From: Acidobacteriota bacterium
Lineage (GTDB): Bacteria; Acidobacteriota; Terriglobia; Terriglobales; Acidobacteriaceae
Assembly (NCBI GenBank): GCA_021781075.1
Contig: JAJXXN010000134.1
Coordinates: forward strand, 1-10,866
DNA: 10,866 nt
Direction: 5' to 3'
Shown here one piece after another: positions 1-6,541 of this stretch; the stretch's first letter is position 1, and the number at the start of each line of letters is the position of its first letter. A program made the position numbers and the translations under genes. The notes under the pieces were generated by a model. That model was not told where the DNA came from. It did no database searches and saw nothing but the letters and a program-made list of their open reading frames with translations.

Positions 1-679
1 TCATTCCCCAGACCTTGTTCTTGAATCCTGAGACGGTAATCATGAAGAGATGGACAAACAGGAAGAGGACCAGCGCGATGGTGTCAAAAAAATGCAGGGT
101 CCTCGCCGTCTGCCGGCCGCCAAGCAGGGCCACGGGGAGGGGAAACGCCGCATTGAACGCATTCGACATCGCGAGGCCTGTCCAGAGGATGAGCGGAAAC
201 AAAATAAAGACGACAAAGAGATATACGATCCTCTGCAGCGCGTTGTATGTGTCCTCATCGCTGTTGTGGCGAAACGGGTTGTGCAAAAAACCCACAAGGA
301 GGCCCCACACGGTGCGAAGATTGCGTTCACCACGCCTGGGCACGAGGTTTCTCCTGAAATGGCCGTTCCAAATTCCGGCCAGCACATAGACCAGTGCCGT
401 CAATCCCAGGAGCCACGCCATTTCAAAATGCAATGCCCGGCTCCAGCCGTTCTGGTCTGGCAGGGTGAAATTGTACCCGTTTGGAATGGATTCCCTGGAC
501 GTGGGGAGATGCAAATTGAACAGCGGCTTCATCATCACATTGCCGGTCTCGCCCCAATAGAACCTCGGGTGCGAGAGCACAATCTCACACCCGCTCACAA
601 GCAAAGCGGCAAAGGAGGCCACCGTCAACCAGTGCGTGACGCGCACGACGAATGAATGCCTGGGTTTTATAGTCGGCAC
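1..679 (-). CDS. Cytochrome b/b6-type membrane subunit, C-terminus cut off
   Basis: Membrane-bound di-haem cytochrome b of the bacterial cytochrome b561 / Ni-hydrogenase / thiosulfate reductase group. It would pass electrons between the quinone pool and a redox partner. About 226 residues are visible and the frame is still open at base 1. The hydrophobic segments lie at about 18-35, 84-104, 149-171 and 196-216. Histidines suited to haem ligation are H16 (in THW), H84 (SRALHF), H196 (TLHFF) and H210 (FVH). The segment between helices 1 and 2 carries SHPRFYWGETGN. The start is taken as GTG at 679 because an in-frame TAA lies just upstream and a GAGG at 692-689 is spaced 9 nt from it. In known genomes such subunits often precede a molybdopterin oxidoreductase of the sulfite-oxidase type, which would lie beyond the left edge. 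The exact partner cannot be told from this window. Confidence 0.85.
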   Translation of the reverse strand, partial: MPTIKPRHSFVVRVTHWLTVASFAALLVSGCEIVLSHPRFYWGETGNVMMKPLFNLHLPTSRESIPNGYNFTLPDQNGWSRALHFEMAWLLGLTALVYVLAGIWNGHFRRNLVPRRGERNLRTVWGLLVGFLHNPFRHNSDEDTYNALQRIVYLFVVFILFPLILWTGLAMSNAFNAAFPLPVALLGGRQTARTLHFFDTIALVLFLFVHLFMITVSGFKNKVWGM

Positions 680-741
680 GGGGAAGAACCTCAATTACGG
701 CAAAGCTTAACACAACTCTCTGTCGCTTGCGGAAAACTCCA

Positions 742-1929
742 TCAGACCCTTTCCACCGCCAATGCCACGGCATTGCCGCCGCCCAGGCACAGCGACGCAA
801 TTCCTTTTTTCGCGCCGCGATGCTCCATCGCATTCAGCAACGTCACCAGCACGCGCGCGCCGCTGGCGCCGATGGGATGGCCCATTGCAACCGCACCTCC
901 GTTCACATTGACCTTTGATGCATCGAGGCCGAGTTCGCGGATGACGGCCAGCGCCTGCACGCTGAAGGCCTCATTCAACTCGAAGAGCCCAACCTCGTCC
1001 AGCTTCCAGGCAGCCTTTGCCGCAACCTTGCGCACCGCGTCAATCGGCGCCAGGCTCATCCACTCGGGCTCCCTGCCCGCTGTCGCCTGCGCGCGAATCA
1101 CAGCCAGCGGTTTGGCACCAAGCGAGTGGGCACGTTCTTCACTCGTCACCACCAACGCCGCCGCGCCGTCGCTCACCCCCGGCGCATTGCCGGCGGTGAC
1201 CGAGCCGCCCTCTTTGAAGGCCGGCTTCAATTTGGCAAGAACCTCCACCGTCGTCTCCGGCCGCACGGCCTCATCGAGGGAGAAACTGCGCGGCTGCTCG
1301 CCTTTCTTTGCCGCCGGGATCTCCACCGGGAAAATCTCGTTCTTGAAGCGGCCTTCGCGTGTGGCTTCAGCGGCGCGCCTGTGGCTCTCGGCCGCAAAAG
1401 CGTCCTGTTCGGCGCGGGTGAAGCCGTATTTTTCCACCACCAGCTCCGCGCAAACGCCCATGTGGAAGCCGTTATAGACCTCCCACAAGCCGTCGTTGAC
1501 CATGGAATCGATGAGTTGCCCGTTGCCCATTCTGTAACCAGTGCGGGCTTGTTGCAGCAAGTAGGGCGCATTCGACATGGATTCCATGCCGCCGGCGACA
1601 ACAATCTCCGCGTTTTCTGTTTGGATTGCCTGCGCCGCAAGCGCCACGGCCTTGAGCCCCGAGCCGCAGACCTTATTGATGGTGAGCGCGGCGACCTGGT
1701 TGGCCAATCCACCGCGCAAGGCGGCCTGGCGCGCCGGGTTCTGGCCGAGGCCGGCCTGAATCACGCAACCCATGATGCATTCGTCCACCGCGGACGGCTC
1801 AACGCCCGCGCGGCGCACGGCCTCGCGCACCACCAGCGCGCCCAGTTGCGGCGCGGTGAAGCTTCCCAATGAACCCTGAAATTTCCCCATCGGCGTGCGA
1901 ACCGCCGAGATGATGACTACGTTTCTCAT
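742..1929 (-). CDS. Acetyl-CoA acetyltransferase (thiolase)
   Basis: Cytosolic thiolase, 395 residues, the usual length. It condenses two acetyl-CoA to acetoacetyl-CoA or runs the reverse cleavage. Visible active-site elements are nucleophile C88 in NKVCGSG, H156 in FHMG (as in biosynthetic PhaA-type enzymes), N319 in NEAF, H351 in GHPIGASGAR and C381 in SLCLGGGNA. The pantetheine-loop motif GGMESMSNAPY is at 113-123. An open frame extends upstream to 2043, but the conserved family N-terminus MRNVVIISAVRTP begins at ATG 1929. A short purine stretch (GGGAAAAGG) lies just before that start, though its spacing is close. No other fatty-acid, PHB or mevalonate gene is nearby, so the pathway is open. 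The FHMG motif favours acetoacetyl-CoA over long-chain substrates, and the exact acyl preference is not proven. Confidence 0.95.
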   Translation of the reverse strand: MRNVVIISAVRTPMGKFQGSLGSFTAPQLGALVVREAVRRAGVEPSAVDECIMGCVIQAGLGQNPARQAALRGGLANQVAALTINKVCGSGLKAVALAAQAIQTENAEIVVAGGMESMSNAPYLLQQARTGYRMGNGQLIDSMVNDGLWEVYNGFHMGVCAELVVEKYGFTRAEQDAFAAESHRRAAEATREGRFKNEIFPVEIPAAKKGEQPRSFSLDEAVRPETTVEVLAKLKPAFKEGGSVTAGNAPGVSDGAAALVVTSEERAHSLGAKPLAVIRAQATAGREPEWMSLAPIDAVRKVAAKAAWKLDEVGLFELNEAFSVQALAVIRELGLDASKVNVNGGAVAMGHPIGASGARVLVTLLNAMEHRGAKKGIASLCLGGGNAVALAVERV

Positions 1930-2014
1930 GACCTTTTCCCATGGATAAAGTGGATTGAATTTGAAAGCCGCCGTGTTCAGCGTGCACGATAAACAGCAGT
2001 TGACCGGCGTGAAG

Positions 2015-2043
2015 AGTATACTTCGTCGCAATTGGATTTCCAA
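2015..2043 (-). promoter_or_regulatory. Candidate sigma70-type promoter for the thiolase gene
   Basis: Reading the minus strand, TTGGAA (2043-2038) is separated by exactly 17 nt from TATACT (2020-2015). This matches 4/6 and 5/6 of the consensus hexamers. Transcription would start near 2008 and give a leader of about 80 nt before the thiolase ATG at 1929. Predicted by eye only. Confidence 0.45.
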
Positions 2044-2119
2044 GCCGGCCCGGCGCCTCCACGGGATGGAGCGGGCGGCTCAACTCATCCGCTGTTCAGC
2101 CATCATCAAGGGGGCTTGT

Positions 2120-2482
2120 ATGAACTGGTATTTGCAGGTGTGGAAAAGTTTTGGTGATTTCGCCGGCCGTTCGCGCCGGGAAGAGTACTGGATGTTTTTT
2201 CTTTTCAACGCCATTGTTCAGCTTGCACTCTTTGTCTTGATTTATGCCTTCAGCGCCGTCAACATTCAACCGCTCTCGGTGATTTCCATCCTCCTGACCG
2301 CAGCCTATTATCTCGCGGTGTTTGTTCCCTGGCTTGCGGTTTCAGTGCGCAGGCTGCATGACACCGACCGCAGCGGCTGGTGGATGCTCACCCTTCCCAT
2401 CATCGCCATTCTTTTGTACTTCTACATTCTCGATGGCACACCGGGCGAGAACAGGTATGGCCCGAATCCCAAAGGCGCTTAG
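2120..2482 (+). CDS. DUF805 family small membrane protein
   Basis: Integral membrane protein of 120 residues, a normal DUF805 length. The family has no established biochemical role. Family hallmarks are present in order: FAGRSRREEYW (14-24), RRLHDTDRSGWW (77-88) and PGENRYGPNP (108-117). Three hydrophobic segments are visible at about 25-45, 52-75 and 88-104. The start is ATG 2120 because AAGGGGG at 2108-2114 sits 5 nt upstream. A longer open frame from 1955 lacks family similarity and would run into the thiolase promoter. It is divergent from the thiolase and convergent with the DUF779 gene, so it is probably a single-gene unit. I found no convincing promoter of its own in 1930-2119. Confidence 0.92.
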   Translation: MNWYLQVWKSFGDFAGRSRREEYWMFFLFNAIVQLALFVLIYAFSAVNIQPLSVISILLTAAYYLAVFVPWLAVSVRRLHDTDRSGWWMLTLPIIAILLYFYILDGTPGENRYGPNPKGA

Positions 2483-2499
2483 CCGCCATGCGTTGTCAC

Positions 2500-2524
2500 G
2501 CGGGTAGCCACCGCCCATTTTTTT
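2500..2524 (+). terminator. Weak candidate terminator after the DUF805 gene
   Basis: GCGG (2500-2503) can pair with CCGC (2511-2514) around a 7-nt loop, followed closely by seven Ts (2518-2524). The stem is short. GCGGGT (2500-2505) can alternatively pair with ACCCGC (2531-2536) across the T-run. This is the only space between the convergent genes ending at 2482 and 2537. Confidence 0.3.
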
Positions 2525-2536
2525 GCGCGGACCCGC

Positions 2537-2914
2537 TCAGATTCTTCCCGCATCGCGCAATGCGCGGATCTCCTCATCCGTGAAGACGCGCGAGCGTATC
2601 AGAAAGCGCAACCCCTCGGGGCCATCAAGCGAGAACATCCCGCCGCGGCCCGGCACCACGTCCAGTGTGAGCTGCGTGTGCTTCCAGTACTCGAACTGGC
2701 TTTTGCTCATGTAGAACGGCTCGCCATCCACTGTGCCCAACTGCACATCGGAGTCGCCGACCAAAAATTCGCCGCGCGGGTAGCACATCGGCGAGCTGCC
2801 GTCGCAGCATCCGCCGGATTGGTGGAACATCAGCTCGCCGTATTTTGCGTGCAATTTTCGCACCAGATCAATCGCCGCGTCCGTTGCCAATACCTGCACG
2901 GGAATATCGCTCAT
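2537..2914 (-). CDS. DUF779 family protein, partner of aldehyde dehydrogenase
   Basis: Soluble protein of 125 residues in the DUF779 family. It has no proven activity, but it is repeatedly found next to AldB/ExaC/AcoD-type aldehyde dehydrogenases, as here. Conserved features are the FHQSGGCCDGSSPMC stretch (30-44; H31, C36, C37, D38, C44), the FYMSKSQFEYWKHTQLTLDVVPG segment around 67-89, and the C-terminal RFLIRSRVFTDEE part (103-115). The clustered Cys and His residues could bind a metal or be redox active; that is inference. The start is ATG 2914, with GGAGAA at 2925-2920 spaced 5 nt. The longer open frame to 3037 has no family match. It lies 131 bp downstream of the dehydrogenase on the same strand and is probably co-transcribed with it. 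Confidence 0.92.
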   Translation of the reverse strand: MSDIPVQVLATDAAIDLVRKLHAKYGELMFHQSGGCCDGSSPMCYPRGEFLVGDSDVQLGTVDGEPFYMSKSQFEYWKHTQLTLDVVPGRGGMFSLDGPEGLRFLIRSRVFTDEEIRALRDAGRI

Positions 2915-2935
2915 AAGAGTTCTCCGATGCGAGAA

Positions 2936-2968
2936 CCGCCCCAGGCCTTTTGATTCGACGTGGGGCGG
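2936..2968. repeat. 8-bp perfect inverted repeat before the DUF779 gene
   Basis: CCGCCCCA (2936-2943) and TGGGGCGG (2961-2968) are perfect reverse complements with a 17-nt spacer. The repeat ends 21 bp before the DUF779 start codon, within the aldB-DUF779 gap. There is no T-run on the minus strand, so a classical terminator is unlikely. It could be an mRNA stem, a processing site or an operator. Confidence 0.6.
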
Positions 2969-3024
2969 CTCACCGTTTTCTGCCGAGACGGCCAATGCAA
3001 CCAGCCCGTGCTTGCTCCGCAGGC

Positions 3025-3040
3025 GCGGTGGCCGCACCGC
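3025..3040. repeat. 6-bp GC-rich hairpin just after the aldehyde dehydrogenase stop
   Basis: GCGGTG (3025-3030) pairs with CACCGC (3035-3040) around a 4-nt loop. On the minus strand it begins 5 nt after the TAG of the dehydrogenase (3046-3048). No U-tract follows, so it might slow 3' decay or reduce read-through into the DUF779 gene rather than end transcription outright. Confidence 0.45.
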
Positions 3041-3045
3041 AGTTG

Positions 3046-4572
3046 CTAGAAGAAGCCCAGTTTCTTTGGGCTGTAGCTGACCAGCAGATTTTTAGTCTGC
3101 TGATAATGGTCGAGCATCATGCTGTGCGTCTCGCGCCCGATGCCCGACTGCTTGTACCCTCCGAAGGCCGCATGCGCGGGATAGGCGTGGTAGCAGTTTG
3201 TCCACACGCGCCCGGCCTGGATGTTGCGCCCGAAGTTGTAGCAGATGTTCGCATCGCGGCTCCAGATGCCGGCGCCGAGGCCATAGAGTGTGTCGTTGGC
3301 GATGGAGAGCGCCTCGTTTTCATCCTTGAAGGTGGTGACGGAGACCACCGGCCCGAAGATCTCCTCCTGGAAGATGCGCATCTTGTTGTTGCCGCGGAAG
3401 ACCGTCGGCTTGACGTAGTAGCCGTCCTTGAGGTCGCCCGGCAGGATTGCCCGCTCGCCGCCCTGCAAAAGCGTCGCACCTTCCTTCTTGCCAATGTCGA
3501 TGTAGCTCAAAATCTTTTCGAGCTGTTCATTCGATGCCTGTGCGCCGATCATTGTCGCCGCGTCGAGCGGGTTGGCCTGCACAATGGCCTGCACGCGCTT
3601 CAGGGCGCGCTCCATGAACTTGTCGTAAATGCTTTCATGAATCAGCGCACGGCTGGGGCAGGTGCAGACCTCGCCCTGGTTCAAGGCAAACATCACAAAG
3701 CCCTCGATCGCCTTGTCGAAGAAGTCATCGTCCTCGCGGCAAACGTCGGCGAAGAAGATGTTGGGCGATTTGCCGCCGAGCTCGAGGGTCACCGGGATCA
3801 GGTTCTGGCTTGCGTATTGCATGATCAGGCGCCCGGTGGTGGTTTCGCCGGTGAAGGCGATCTTGGCGATGCGCGAGCTTGAGGCCAGCGGCTTGCCCGC
3901 TTCCAAGCCGAAGCCATTGACGATGTTGAGCACGCCGGGCGGCAGCAGGTCGCCGACCAGCTCCATCCAGACAAGAATGCTGACGGGGGTTTGTTCGGCG
4001 GGCTTGAGGATCACGCAGTTGCCCGCCGCCAGCGCGGGCGCCAGTTTCCAGGCGGCCATCAGCAGCGGAAAGTTCCAGGGAATGATTTGCCCAACGACCC
4101 CGAGCGGCTCATGGAAGTGGTAGGCGACGGTCTCGTGGTCAATCTCCGAGAGCGTCCCCTCCTGCGCGCGGATGCAACCGGCGAAGTAGCGGAAGTGGTC
4201 GATTGCCAGCGGCAGGTCGGCGGCGCGCGTCTCGCGGATGGGTTTTCCGTTGTCCCAGGTTTCAGCCTGCGCCAGCGCCTCCAGGTTGTCTTCCATCCGC
4301 TGCGCAATCTGCACCAGTATGTTGGCGCGGTGCGTGGGGCTGGTCTTGGCCCACAGGTGCCGCGCCGCATGCGCGGAGTCAAGCGCCTTTTCGATGTCCT
4401 TGGCATCCGAACGCGGGACCTCGCAGAATGGTTTTCCGGTGATGGGCGTGATGTTTTCAAAATATTGCCCATTAACCGGTTCCACCCAGGCTCCACCAAT
4501 GTAATTGCCGTAGCGCTTTCTAAAGCTCACCGTCCCACTCAACTTGCCGGGATGCAATGCTGTTGTCGCCAT
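3046..4572 (-). CDS. aldB: NAD-dependent aldehyde dehydrogenase, AldB/ExaC type
   Basis: Cytosolic aldehyde dehydrogenase, 508 residues, close to the length of E. coli AldB. It oxidises short aldehydes such as acetaldehyde to acids. Catalytic elements are N167 in PWNFP, K190 in LKPAE, E264 in LELGGKSPN and nucleophile C303 in GEVCTCPSR, with EEIFGP at 403-408. Subfamily marks include ETWDNGKPIRET (104-115), DHFRYFAGCIRAQEG (125-139), TNCYHAYPAHAAFGGYKQSG (458-477) and the C-terminal SYSPKKLGFF. The start is ATG 4572: AGGAG at 4584-4580 is spaced 7 nt, and the family N-terminus fits. The open frame runs on to 4947 but would overlap the divergent ABC gene and has no family match. The gene stands first, with DUF779 behind it. 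Related genes are named exaC, acoD or pedI in other bacteria. The actual substrate is not shown by the sequence. Confidence 0.96.
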   Translation of the reverse strand: MATTALHPGKLSGTVSFRKRYGNYIGGAWVEPVNGQYFENITPITGKPFCEVPRSDAKDIEKALDSAHAARHLWAKTSPTHRANILVQIAQRMEDNLEALAQAETWDNGKPIRETRAADLPLAIDHFRYFAGCIRAQEGTLSEIDHETVAYHFHEPLGVVGQIIPWNFPLLMAAWKLAPALAAGNCVILKPAEQTPVSILVWMELVGDLLPPGVLNIVNGFGLEAGKPLASSSRIAKIAFTGETTTGRLIMQYASQNLIPVTLELGGKSPNIFFADVCREDDDFFDKAIEGFVMFALNQGEVCTCPSRALIHESIYDKFMERALKRVQAIVQANPLDAATMIGAQASNEQLEKILSYIDIGKKEGATLLQGGERAILPGDLKDGYYVKPTVFRGNNKMRIFQEEIFGPVVSVTTFKDENEALSIANDTLYGLGAGIWSRDANICYNFGRNIQAGRVWTNCYHAYPAHAAFGGYKQSGIGRETHSMMLDHYQQTKNLLVSYSPKKLGFF

Positions 4573-4609
4573 GTCTTTTCTCCTCTCTGGCTTCGGGAAT
4601 CCTGCCATC

Positions 4610-4631
4610 GCGCAATCGCCATCAATTGCGC
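4610..4631. promoter_or_regulatory. Perfect inverted repeat in the aldehyde dehydrogenase leader (possible operator or leader hairpin)
   Basis: GCGCAAT (4610-4616) and ATTGCGC (4625-4631) are perfect reverse complements with an 8-nt spacer. Flanking CCTGC (4601-4605) and GCAGG (4630-4634) extend the symmetry with an offset. It lies 37 bp upstream of the ATG at 4572 and just downstream of the predicted minus-strand -10. The position suits a repressor operator or an mRNA stem. Confidence 0.45.
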
Positions 4632-4639
4632 AGGCCGCA

Positions 4640-4670
4640 ATGATACACGCGTTGAGCACACATCTGGCAA
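4640..4670 (-). promoter_or_regulatory. Low-confidence promoter for the aldehyde dehydrogenase
   Basis: On the minus strand, TTGCCA (4670-4665) is followed after 19 nt by TATCAT (4645-4640). Both hexamers match the sigma70 consensus at 5/6, but the spacing is longer than optimal. A leader of about 60 nt would hold the inverted repeat at 4610-4631. Confidence 0.3.
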
Positions 4671-4686
4671 CACACTTTTTCTGTTT

Positions 4687-4716
4687 TTGCAAACCCTGCC
4701 CATGCAGTACTCTAAT
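4687..4716 (+). promoter_or_regulatory. Candidate promoter for the ABC exporter genes
   Basis: TTGCAA (4687-4692) is followed after 18 nt by TCTAAT (4711-4716), matching 4/6 and 5/6 of the sigma70 hexamers. Transcription would start near 4722, leaving a very short leader before the TTG at 4738 or 4750. Confidence 0.35.
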
Positions 4717-4737
4717 ACCGGAAGATGATTTCCCCGA

Positions 4738-5700
4738 TTGCGAGTGCACTTGACTCAAAGCATTGTCCAAATTGAATCGCTGACCAAGGTGTTTGACGGC
4801 AAAGACCGCGTGGTTGCGGTCGATGGCGTTGACCTTGAGTTGCATGAAGGCGAGATCTTCGGGCTGCTTGGCCCCAACGGCGCCGGCAAAACCACCACCA
4901 TCGGCATGGCCACGACCCGCATTCTGCCCAGCAGTGGGCGCATCCACATCAACGGCATCGATGTGGTGAAGAACCCGGCCGAGGCCCGGCAGCGGATTGG
5001 TGTTGTGCCGCAGTTCAACACCCTCGACCGCTCATTGACGTTGTTTGAGAATCTCTACTATCACTGCCGCTACTTTGCCATGGGCCACGGCGAGGCCAAG
5101 GCGCGCAGCATTGAACTCCTGGACCAGTTCCTGTTGGCCGAGCGCAAGAATGCCTATCCCGCGCAACTCTCCGGCGGGCTGGCACAGCGGCTGCAGATTG
5201 CCCGCGCCATCGCGCACCGCCCGCGCGTGCTCTTCCTGGACGAGCCGAGCGCCGGGCTGGACCCGCAGAGCCGCCTGGCCATGTGGTCGATTGTGGAGGA
5301 CCTGCACAAGGAAGGCATCACCGTGCTGTTGACCACGCATTACATGGAGGAGGCGGACAAGCTCAGCGACCGCATCGCCATCATCGACCATGGCCGGCTG
5401 CTGGCGCTTGGCTCCTCGGAGAAATTGAAATCCATCTTTGGCGTGCGCACGGTCTATGAGCTGACGCTCAAATCACTTGAGGGCATCGAGATTGCCGCCG
5501 GGCAACTGCGCGCCCAGCCCGGTGTCGAGTCTGCGGAGCCGCATGAGCACGGCCTGCGCATTGTTGCGGAAAAAACCGACGGGCTGCTGCCGCTCATTGT
5601 CGAGGCCACCAAAATGCAGGGGCTGGTTGACATGCGGATGCAGGGCGCCAACCTGGAAACTGTTTTCATCAAGCTCACCGGGAGGGACCTGCGTGATTAG
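4738..5700 (+). CDS. ABC-2 type exporter, ATP-binding protein
   Basis: Cytoplasmic ATPase of a DrrA-like ABC exporter, about 320 residues. Visible motifs are Walker A GPNGAGKT (45-52), Q-loop Q92, signature LSGGLAQR (144-151), Walker B VLFLDEP (164-170), D-loop SAGLD (171-175) and H-loop H201 in TTHYMEEAD. The signature has Leu where Gln or Met is more usual at the fifth position. Residues after about 230 form the C-terminal extension typical of DrrA/CcmA-like ATPases. The start is uncertain: TTG 4738, GTG 4744 and TTG 4750 are all in frame, an in-frame TGA lies at 4726-4728, and none has a strong Shine-Dalgarno. TTG 4750 would give an N-terminus of the usual style (MTQSIVQIE). The gene overlaps the permease by 8 bp, so the two clearly form a unit. 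The exported substrate is not known; drugs, lipids and polysaccharides are all possible for this class. Confidence 0.94.
   Translation: MRVHLTQSIVQIESLTKVFDGKDRVVAVDGVDLELHEGEIFGLLGPNGAGKTTTIGMATTRILPSSGRIHINGIDVVKNPAEARQRIGVVPQFNTLDRSLTLFENLYYHCRYFAMGHGEAKARSIELLDQFLLAERKNAYPAQLSGGLAQRLQIARAIAHRPRVLFLDEPSAGLDPQSRLAMWSIVEDLHKEGITVLLTTHYMEEADKLSDRIAIIDHGRLLALGSSEKLKSIFGVRTVYELTLKSLEGIEIAAGQLRAQPGVESAEPHEHGLRIVAEKTDGLLPLIVEATKMQGLVDMRMQGANLETVFIKLTGRDLRD
5681..5695 (+). promoter_or_regulatory. Strong ribosome binding site deciding the GTG start of the permease
   Basis: GGAGGG (5681-5686) lies inside the last codons of the ATPase gene, 6 nt before GTG 5693. It supports the 8-bp gene overlap and translational coupling. 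Confidence 0.7.
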
Positions 5701-6490
5701 CCGGAAACAATGCTTCACCTCCTTCCTCGGCCTCATGGGGCGCGACCTGCGCGTGATGCGGCGCGAGTTGATGCCCTTCCTCCTGCGCGTGGGCATGCAG
5801 CCGCTGCTGTTCCTCTTCGTCTTCACCACCGTGTTGCCGCGCGTCTCCGGCGGCAACCCGATGGGCGGCGGAAACTTTGGCCAGATACTCCTGCCGGGAT
5901 TGATGGCCGTGGCCATCATGTTCACCGGCATTGCCAGCGTGGCGCTGCCGCTCTCCACCGAGTTCGGCATCACCCGCGAGATTGACGACCGGGTCATGGG
6001 GCCGATTCCCGTGTGGCTCGTGGGGGTTGAGAAACTTGTCTTCAGCGCGCTGCAGTGCATCGTGGCCGCCGCGCTGGTCATCCCAATGGCTTATTACATT
6101 CCGGCCAGGCCGGTTGTGCCGGACCTCACCCGCTGGCCGCTTTTGCTTCTTGTCCTGCTGCTGGCGAGTTTTCTCTCCAGTTCCATCGGGCTGGTGATCG
6201 GCTCCAAGGTCAACCCGAAGCAGATCGGGCTGGTCTTCTCGATTGTCCTCGTGCCCATCACGTTCCTCGGCAGCGTGTACTATCCCTGGGCACAGCTTGA
6301 CTCCATGCGCGCGTTGCAGTACGCCGTGCTCATCAATCCAATCGTTTATATGTGCGAGGGGCTGCGCGCCGCCATCACGCCGGCAGTGCCCAGCATGCCG
6401 TGGTGGATCTCGGTGCCCGCGCTTGCCGCTTCGCTTTATCTGATTGGCCGCTGGGGCATCCAGTCATTCGTCAAGCGCGTCATCTCGTAA
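5693..6490 (+). CDS. ABC-2 type exporter, permease
   Basis: Inner-membrane permease of 265 residues, the normal length for a single DrrB/NodJ-like ABC-2 subunit, which would act as a dimer with the upstream ATPase. Six hydrophobic segments are visible at about 33-50, 65-88, 114-136, 148-172, 178-196 and 237-256. A charged loop with EFGITREIDDRVMGPIPVWLV (90-110) matches the cytoplasmic coupling region of this family, and NPIVYMCEGLRAA (215-227) is the conserved late motif. It begins at GTG 5693, inside the end of the ATPase gene, behind a strong ribosome binding site. A palindromic hairpin covers its stop codon. The cargo cannot be inferred from sequence; the lipoprotein gene that follows may or may not be related. 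Confidence 0.94.
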   Translation: MISRKQCFTSFLGLMGRDLRVMRRELMPFLLRVGMQPLLFLFVFTTVLPRVSGGNPMGGGNFGQILLPGLMAVAIMFTGIASVALPLSTEFGITREIDDRVMGPIPVWLVGVEKLVFSALQCIVAAALVIPMAYYIPARPVVPDLTRWPLLLLVLLLASFLSSSIGLVIGSKVNPKQIGLVFSIVLVPITFLGSVYYPWAQLDSMRALQYAVLINPIVYMCEGLRAAITPAVPSMPWWISVPALAASLYLIGRWGIQSFVKRVIS

Positions 6491-6506
6491 GCGGCATCCC
6501 GCTTAC
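6487..6506 (+). terminator. Perfect 8-bp hairpin over the permease stop codon
   Basis: GTAAGCGG (6487-6494) pairs perfectly with CCGCTTAC (6499-6506) around the loop CATC. The stem includes the TAA stop. There is no T-run after it, so it is not a standard intrinsic terminator. It could protect the 3' end of the exporter mRNA or reduce read-through into the lipoprotein gene. Confidence 0.4.
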
Positions 6507-6541
6507 CTTGCCGCGGTGTTCAACTTCTCCGAGCGCGAAGA

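Noticed and set aside
50..655. Plus-strand open frame of 201 codons at the left edge
   Set aside because: Antisense to the cytochrome b, whose transmembrane helices and haem histidines show that the minus strand is the coding strand.
1126..1872. Plus-strand open frame of 248 codons
   Set aside because: Antisense shadow of the thiolase with no family features. The frame at 656-1477 is also a shadow.
1930..2119. TTGACC (2000-2005) with TATACT (2017-2022) as a plus-strand promoter for the DUF805 gene
   Set aside because: The spacing is only 11 nt, too short for a sigma70 promoter. The same palindromic AGTATACT fits a minus-strand promoter with a 17-nt spacing much better.
2950..3882. Long plus-strand open frame of 310 codons
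   Set aside because: It lies antisense to the clearly conserved aldehyde dehydrogenase, has no recognisable domain, and is of a kind common opposite GC-rich genes. The frame at 3991-4728 is rejected for the same reason.
4685..4704. Sigma54-like GG/GC elements upstream of the aldehyde dehydrogenase (minus strand)
   Set aside because: The spacing between GG and GC is 9 nt rather than the strict 10, and the flanking bases fit poorly.
4573..4947. N-terminal extension of the aldehyde dehydrogenase frame
   Set aside because: It would overlap the divergent ABC ATPase. The extension has no family similarity, and a strong AGGAG precedes ATG 4572.
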